In this document: positions 59,397-64,000 of the stretch, piece by piece
Layout: each line of letters begins with the position of its first letter
How positions within the stretch are numbered: the stretch's first letter is position 1
From: an uncultured Agrobacterium sp.
GTDB taxonomy: Bacteria > Pseudomonadota > Alphaproteobacteria > Rhizobiales > Rhizobiaceae
Assembly: GCA_913777615.1 (NCBI GenBank)
Contig: CAJYTK010000020.1
Location: 62,001-126,000, forward strand
DNA length: 64,000 bases
Direction of reading: 5' to 3'
The notes under the pieces: generated by a model
Database searches by the model: none
What the model was told of the DNA's origin: nothing
The model's input: the letters and a program-made list of their open reading frames with translations, nothing else
Position numbers and translations under genes: made by a program

Positions 59397-59828
59397 ATGA
59401 AGATTAGACCCGCCAATCCTGCCGATGTCCCGGCGCTGTTTCATATCCGCACCTCCGTTCGTGAGAACCACCTCAGCCGCCAGCAGCTCGCCGGTCTCGG
59501 CATCACTGAAGCGTCCATTGCCGAGATGATTTCCTCTGCGCCCTGTGCCTGGGTTGCAATCGTGGACGATCAAGTCGTCGCCTTCTCTATGATCGATACT
59601 GCAGAAGCGTCGCTCTTCGCTGCCTTCGTTCTTCCTTCATACGAAGGGATGGGGCTTGGCGCTGAGCTTGTTCATGCTGCTGAGGAGGAGTTGTTTCGCC
59701 ACCACCGTGAGATATGGCTTGAAACGGCTGCGGAGAGCCGCGCTGCTGGCTTCTACCGGCATCTAGAATGGGGCAATGAAAGCAAGGCAGAGGGGGACCA
59801 AATTCGGCTCACCAAGACGAGGCCTTGA
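59397..59828 (+). CDS. GNAT family N-acetyltransferase
   Basis: 143 residues. MKIRPANPADVPALFHIRTSVREN start, then VLPSYEGMGLGAELVHAAEEEL (acetyl-CoA loop) and ESRAAGFYRHLEW. ATG 59397 is chosen among three close ATGs because GGGAG lies nine bases before it. Substrate unknown. Confidence 0.88.
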   Translation: MKIRPANPADVPALFHIRTSVRENHLSRQQLAGLGITEASIAEMISSAPCAWVAIVDDQVVAFSMIDTAEASLFAAFVLPSYEGMGLGAELVHAAEEELFRHHREIWLETAAESRAAGFYRHLEWGNESKAEGDQIRLTKTRP

Positions 59829-60091
59829 TCGCTCTTTTTGCTAGGATCAATTGGTCATAGGAGTTCAGAGCGCCCCGCAGCACATACTTCTCTGTACGGG
59901 GATAGCGAGAGGATGATGACCGCGCATTGCGGCCCCGCAGACATCGTCACCTAAACTCTACGCGTCTACCAACCCCATCGAACAGAACATCCGCAATATT
60001 AGCAAACATGCAACAACCCAGCCAAAGTGACCTTGACAGTCAAGCTGACGCATCTAGACGTCCCGCTAGCATTTCTTTGGAGGGACAGATC

Positions 60092-61036
60092 ATGAAGGCG
60101 TTGGCGCAAATATCGACATTCGTTGGCAAAACATTCGCGGCCTGGGTGGTGCTGTTTGCAGTCCTCGGCTTCTTTTTCCCCGATACGTTCAAGCAGATCG
60201 GTCCGTGGATCGTGACATTGCTGTCCATCATCATGTTCGGCATGGGTCTTACCCTTTCGCTGGATGACTTCCGCGAGGTGGTGAAGCGTCCCTTCGATGT
60301 GACGATCGGCGTTCTTGGCCAATTCCTGATCATGCCGCTTCTGGCTGTTCTGCTGACAAAGCTCATTCCGATGCCGCCGGAAGTGGCGGCAGGCGTGATC
60401 CTGGTGGGATGCTGCCCCGGTGGTACGTCCTCCAACGTCATGACCTATCTGTCCAAGGGTGACGTCGCGCTCTCCGTGGCCTGCACGTCCGTGACGACGC
60501 TTGCCGCTCCCATCATCACGCCGTTTCTTGTCTGGATGTTTGCAAGCCAGTATCTTCCCGTCGATGGCTGGGCAATGTTCATGAGCATCATCAAGGTCGT
60601 GCTTGTTCCGCTGGCGCTCGGCGCACTGCTGCAGAAGCTTTTGCCAAGCTTCGTCAAGGCCGCCGTCCCTGCTCTGCCGCTCGTCAGCGTCATCGGCATC
60701 GTCTTGATCGTCTCCGCCGTCGTGGGCGCCTCCAAGGCGTCGATCGTCCAATCCGGCCTGATGATCTTCGCCGTCGTCATCCTGCACAACGGTCTCGGTT
60801 ATCTGCTCGGCTTCTTCGCAGCAAAGGCCTGCGGCCTGACGCTTGCCAAACGCAAGGCCATCGCAATCGAGGTCGGCATGCAAAATTCCGGTCTCGGTGC
60901 AGCGCTCGCTACGGCTTACTTCTCGCCGCTTGCCGCCGTGCCGAGCGCCATTTTCAGCGTCTGGCACAACATATCCGGAGCGCTACTCGCCAACTGGTTT
61001 GCCGGACGTGGCAAGGAAGAAATCACGCAGCGCTGA
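60092..61036 (+). CDS. bile acid:sodium symporter family (BASS) transporter
   Basis: 314 residues, about ten helices. [27 protein letters not shown] is the conserved helix-4/5 cation and substrate region of the BASS family (PanS-like). ATG 60092 has GGAGGG upstream. The substrate is an organic anion taken up with sodium; the neighbouring nhaA, which handles sodium/proton exchange, fits this loosely. Confidence 0.9.
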   Translation: MKALAQISTFVGKTFAAWVVLFAVLGFFFPDTFKQIGPWIVTLLSIIMFGMGLTLSLDDFREVVKRPFDVTIGVLGQFLIMPLLAVLLTKLIPMPPEVAAGVILVGCCPGGTSSNVMTYLSKGDVALSVACTSVTTLAAPIITPFLVWMFASQYLPVDGWAMFMSIIKVVLVPLALGALLQKLLPSFVKAAVPALPLVSVIGIVLIVSAVVGASKASIVQSGLMIFAVVILHNGLGYLLGFFAAKACGLTLAKRKAIAIEVGMQNSGLGAALATAYFSPLAAVPSAIFSVWHNISGALLANWFAGRGKEEITQR

Positions 61037-61112
61037 AACCTGCTCAACTGGAGAAAATGCGCCACCCGGGTGCGCGCGGGACCGGTTTTGGTGGAAAAAG
61101 CGATCAGGATAG

Positions 61113-61210
61113 GTTAAATTTAAACCCGACAGCGCGTGCTGCGTGCGCTGCGGGTTCCCCCGAAATCGACGGAGACTAAGATCAACTTCCAACAAAGGGA
61201 GGGTGAGCCT
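61113..61210 (+). promoter_or_regulatory. Structured leader of nhaA, riboswitch candidate
   Basis: Stem AACCCG (61123-61128)-A-CAGCGC (61130-61135), loop, GCGCTG (61145-61150)-CGGGTT (61151-61156). Immediately after it CCCCC (61157-61161) can pair with the ribosome site GGGAGGG (61197-61203), so folding could hide the RBS. Leaders of nhaA genes carry the nhaA-I and nhaA-II RNA families, later described as lithium-sensing riboswitches; this could be one, though I cannot match the consensus. Confidence 0.55.
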
Positions 61211-62425
61211 GTGTCTTCGACATCAAATCCAGGTCGCATCAATTCCACACTTCGCAAGTTTCTCGACAACGGGGCCTCGGGTGGCCTCGTACTCATGGCC
61301 GTCGCACTTCTTGCCATCATCACGGCCAATTCCCCGATGGCAGAAGCCTACTTCCATATCCTCCACGTCTATATCGGACCGCTGAGCCTCCAGCATTGGA
61401 TCAATGACGCCCTGATGGCGGTGTTCTTCGTCCTGGTCGGGCTTGAAATCAAGCGCGAGATGCTTGACGGACAACTCTCCAGCTGGAGCCGCAGGGTGCT
61501 GCCAGGTGCTGCCGCAGCAGGCGGCATGATATTTCCGGCACTCTTCTACGTCCTGCTGAACCGCGACAATCCAGCCGCCTTGCAGGGATGGGCCATACCG
61601 ACAGCGACGGACATCGCTTTTGCCCTTGGCGTGCTCTCCCTGTTCGGATCGCGCGTCCCGACCTCGCTGAAGATCTTTCTTGCAGCCCTCGCCATCATCG
61701 ACGATCTTGGTGCGGTCATTGTCATCGCTCTGTTCTACACGGCAGACCTGAACCTGGTCGCTCTTATCGGCGCCGCTCTCGTTTGGGGCAATCTCTTCAT
61801 CTTCAACAGGATGAAGGTAAAGGTGCTGTGGCCCTATCTCGTCCTTGGCGCCGTGCTTTGGGTGCTCGTCTTTGCGTCCGGCGTTCACGCAACACTGGCT
61901 GGCGTGATGCTGGCGCTGACGATCCCGCTCAAGTTGACGCCCGGCACACCGGAAGCGACGCCGGACGAGTCGCCGCTTCATCGCCTAGAGCATGCGCTGC
62001 ACAAGCCTGTTGCCTTCATCATCGTGCCAATCTTCGGCTTCGCCAATGCAGGCGTTTCCCTTTCGGGTCTGAGCCTGTCGGTCTTTACCGAGCCGCTGAC
62101 CATGGGCGTTGCCGGTGGCCTGTTCTTCGGCAAGCTCATCGGCGTGCTTGGCGTCGTCGCAGTGCTTGTGAAGCTTGGCCTGGCGCAACTGCCAGCCCAG
62201 GCGAGCTGGGGACAGGTGGCCGGCACGGCGCTTCTGTGTGGCATCGGGTTCACGATGTCTCTGTTCATCGGTCTGCTGGCGTTCAACGATCCAGCCGTTC
62301 AAGATCACGTCAAGATCGGGATTTTGATGGGATCGCTCGTGTCCGGTTTGAGCGGAGCCTTGATCCTCGCAATGGCGAGCCGGAGGCAACCAGTCCCCTC
62401 CCATCCAGTCCGCACGACAACCTGA
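61211..62425 (+). CDS. nhaA: Na+/H+ antiporter NhaA
   Basis: 404 residues, 12 helices. Transport aspartates: Asp134 in TATDIAFALG and Asp164/Asp165 in AIIDDLGAVIVIA. It exports sodium or lithium in exchange for two protons. GTG 61211 is chosen because GGGAGGG lies seven bases before it; an ATG 75 bases upstream would swallow the leader. Confidence 0.95.
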   Translation: MSSTSNPGRINSTLRKFLDNGASGGLVLMAVALLAIITANSPMAEAYFHILHVYIGPLSLQHWINDALMAVFFVLVGLEIKREMLDGQLSSWSRRVLPGAAAAGGMIFPALFYVLLNRDNPAALQGWAIPTATDIAFALGVLSLFGSRVPTSLKIFLAALAIIDDLGAVIVIALFYTADLNLVALIGAALVWGNLFIFNRMKVKVLWPYLVLGAVLWVLVFASGVHATLAGVMLALTIPLKLTPGTPEATPDESPLHRLEHALHKPVAFIIVPIFGFANAGVSLSGLSLSVFTEPLTMGVAGGLFFGKLIGVLGVVAVLVKLGLAQLPAQASWGQVAGTALLCGIGFTMSLFIGLLAFNDPAVQDHVKIGILMGSLVSGLSGALILAMASRRQPVPSHPVRTTT

Positions 62426-62539
62426 CGGCTAACCCTAACCACCATCTTGTGCCATAAGTTTGAGTTGGTGATCGTGACTGCTCATCACAGCGTGTGACCT
62501 TTCGCCATGGTGAGATGGTGTATCACGAGCCACGTCTAA

Positions 62540-62567
62540 GGTGCCCGACCCATCGAGTTCGGGCACC
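62540..62567. terminator. Hairpin between convergent nhaA and SDR genes
   Basis: GGTGCCCGA, loop CCCATCGAGT, TCGGGCACC: nine perfect base pairs, no clear T-run on either strand. A bidirectional terminator is likely from its position. Confidence 0.5.
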
Positions 62568-62581
62568 GCCTTCCATTCCCC

Positions 62582-63313
62582 TTACACCTGCAGCAACCCA
62601 CCATCGACGCAGAGTTCGGCACCCGCGATATAGCTTGCCTCGTCGCTCAACAGGAACAGAGCGGCCGCAGCCACTTCCGAGGGTTTGGCCATGCGGCCCA
62701 TGGGGATTGGCGCGACGATGGCTGCGCGCACATCGTCGGCAACAGCCGCCATCATATCCGTATCCGTCGGGCCGGGTGCGACGACGTTGACGCGGATGCC
62801 TTTGGGCGCAAGTTCCGCCGTCCATGTGCGAGCATAGGAGCGAACGGAAGCTTTGGTTGCGCAATAGGTGCCGTAACCGGCATAGCCTGCGCTCCCGGCA
62901 ATGGACCCGATGAGGACCACCGAACCACCATCCGTCATTGCAGGAAGAGCGGCCTGGAAGCCGAACACCATCCCCCGGACATTGACATCGAAGTGGCGGT
63001 CGAAATGCTCCGGCGTGATCTCGGCGATAAGCGACGGCTCTGAAAGACCGGCATTCAGGACCAGCGCGTCGATATGGCCATGGGCTTTGCGCACGGTTTC
63101 GACAGCAGCGCGCATATCCTCCGGCGAGCTTGCGTCGGCGGCAATGCCCACCGCGCCGCTGCCGATGTTGTGGGCTGCCTTTTCAGCCTCTTCGCCTTTG
63201 CGGCTTGTGAGGAAGACCTTGGCGCCTTCGCCAGCCAGTCGCTCCGCAATGGAAAGACCTATGCCCTTCGCGCCGCCCACGACCAGAGCTACCTTGTTGT
63301 TCATGCGAGCCAT
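62582..63313 (-). CDS. SDR family oxidoreductase
   Basis: 243 residues, NAD(P)-dependent short-chain dehydrogenase. VVGGAKGIGLSIAERLAGEG cofactor loop, LVLNAGL, catalytic Ser in LIGSIAGSAG, and YxxxK as YGTYCATKAS. AAAGGAA before ATG 63313. Divergent from HxlR with an inverted repeat between, so HxlR probably regulates it. Confidence 0.92.
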   Translation of the reverse strand: MARMNNKVALVVGGAKGIGLSIAERLAGEGAKVFLTSRKGEEAEKAAHNIGSGAVGIAADASSPEDMRAAVETVRKAHGHIDALVLNAGLSEPSLIAEITPEHFDRHFDVNVRGMVFGFQAALPAMTDGGSVVLIGSIAGSAGYAGYGTYCATKASVRSYARTWTAELAPKGIRVNVVAPGPTDTDMMAAVADDVRAAIVAPIPMGRMAKPSEVAAAALFLLSDEASYIAGAELCVDGGLLQV

Positions 63314-63343
63314 CGTAATTCCTTTCAATCAATGACCCGGCCA

Positions 63344-63369
63344 TGATATACGGTGGATATCTGATATCA
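63344..63369. promoter_or_regulatory. Inverted repeat in the SDR/HxlR promoter
   Basis: TGATAT (63344-63349), 14-base spacer, ATATCA (63364-63369), with overlapping GATATC-T-GATATC at 63356-63368. It lies 26 bases before the HxlR start and 31 before the SDR start; a plausible HxlR operator. Confidence 0.5.
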
Positions 63370-63394
63370 ATTACGCACCTGGAATAGCCTAGAT

Positions 63395-63787
63395 ATGGAC
63401 GAGTATACCGACCTGGAAACCCTCTCTCGGCAGGCGCTCTGCGATATGCCGAAGGTGCGCCCTGTGCTGGACAAGATCGCCGACAAATGGACGATCCTGA
63501 TCCTGACGGTGATCTGCCCAAAACCATCGCGCTTCAACGAGATCAAGCGACGTCTGGATGGTATCACCCACAAGGCACTGGCAGACGCCTTGAAGAGGCT
63601 GGAGCGCAACGGCCTCGTGACGCGCACAGTTCTGCCTACCCAGCCGATTGGCGTGGAGTACGCCATCACGCCGCTCGGCCATTCCCTGCGCGAGCCATTC
63701 GAGGCGCTCTGCGCCTGGGCGGCGACCAATGGTGAAAAGATCGATGCGGCGGCGAAGACCTATGACGAGGCACGGGATTGCCGTTGA
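63395..63787 (+). CDS. HxlR family transcriptional regulator
   Basis: 130 residues with the HxlR winged helix: CDMPKVRPVLDKIADKWTILIL, FNEIKRRLDGITHKALADALKRLERNGLV and the wing EYAITPLGHSL. The conserved N-terminal Cys (about residue 16) could sense electrophiles or quinones, as in other HxlR proteins. From 63788 to the window end no gene is supported. Confidence 0.92.
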   Translation: MDEYTDLETLSRQALCDMPKVRPVLDKIADKWTILILTVICPKPSRFNEIKRRLDGITHKALADALKRLERNGLVTRTVLPTQPIGVEYAITPLGHSLREPFEALCAWAATNGEKIDAAAKTYDEARDCR

Positions 63788-64000
63788 CGCCCTGGGACGC
63801 GCGTCCGACAATGCATGGGCCTTGGGTGAGTGCGGCGCGACAAACCATGCGCGGGCAAACCATCATCGTCCTTGGGCATCTCCCGTCCCGATCAATCTGG
63901 GTGGAGGCAGAAAAACGTTGAAGCCTGCCGCCTGACCCCATAAAGCCTGCTCGAGAAAAGGTCTCGGCGCTGGCTGCAACCGCTCTCCCACCAGGCAAGC

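Noticed and set aside
63666-63998. Minus-strand frame at the window end
   Set aside because: Overlaps the HxlR gene antisense, has no recognised domain and runs off the window.

Overview
The window reads as a high-GC chromosome or chromid segment of a Rhizobiaceae alphaproteobacterium, most like Agrobacterium/Rhizobium. This is inferred from the gene order glgP-glgB-glgC-glgA-pgm, a soxBDAG cluster, an aa3-type cytochrome oxidase subunit IV, a NodN-like MaoC protein, proteins that closely resemble Agrobacterium sequences by memory, and several dispersed palindromic intergenic repeats typical of the family. No rRNA, tRNA, phage, transposase, CRISPR array or replication origin was seen. Most genes are ordinary chromosomal ones.

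Layout. 1-188: tail of a Tad-pilus (TadE/G-like) protein and its terminator. 521-11902: glycogen metabolism (phosphorylase, branching enzyme, ADP-glucose pyrophosphorylase, glycogen synthase, phosphoglucomutase, then a debranching enzyme). 11960-15884: a MaoC protein, a DUF2332 protein, an APC permease and a LysE exporter. 15995-21474 (minus): heterotetrameric sarcosine oxidase soxB-(small secreted protein)-soxD-soxA-soxG. 21780-23015: ribosomal protein S21 and a TPR lipoprotein. 23364-29465: an RND efflux pump with two adaptor lipoproteins and a divergent TetR regulator with a clear operator. 29650-30858: a lower-GC orphan gene for a zinc-ribbon/PIN-like protein, the best candidate for something undescribed. 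31134-36139: LysR/aldo-keto reductase pair, a diguanylate cyclase, a small cluster of unknown secreted or membrane proteins with a decayed paralogue, and cytochrome oxidase subunit IV.

36568-40381: a TRAP transporter whose permease genes converge on its binding-protein gene, with a candidate sRNA and repeat elements between. 40795-47884: a class-I glutamine amidotransferase-like hydrolase, hydroxyacid dehydrogenase, LacI regulator, MarR/creatininase pair, and a His-rich CobW GTPase next to a WD40 protein. 47941-54634: glyoxalase-related protein, OmpW, a chemoreceptor, a frameshifted AraC regulator, a GNAT acetyltransferase, and ornithine/lysine decarboxylase behind a long leader. 55177-63787: LysR, DUF1007 plus NicO metal transporter (with a repeat element read through in frame), a frameshifted periplasmic ClpP-like gene, GNAT, BASS transporter, nhaA behind a riboswitch-like leader, and a divergent SDR/HxlR pair.

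The genes that clearly work together are the glycogen operon, sarcosine oxidase, the efflux pump with its repressor, the TRAP transporter, and the DUF1007/NicO metal pair. The main non-coding interest lies in the nhaA and odc leaders, the sRNA candidate at 38683-38773, and at least four families of dispersed repeats. All family assignments come from reading the sequences by eye; no database search was possible.
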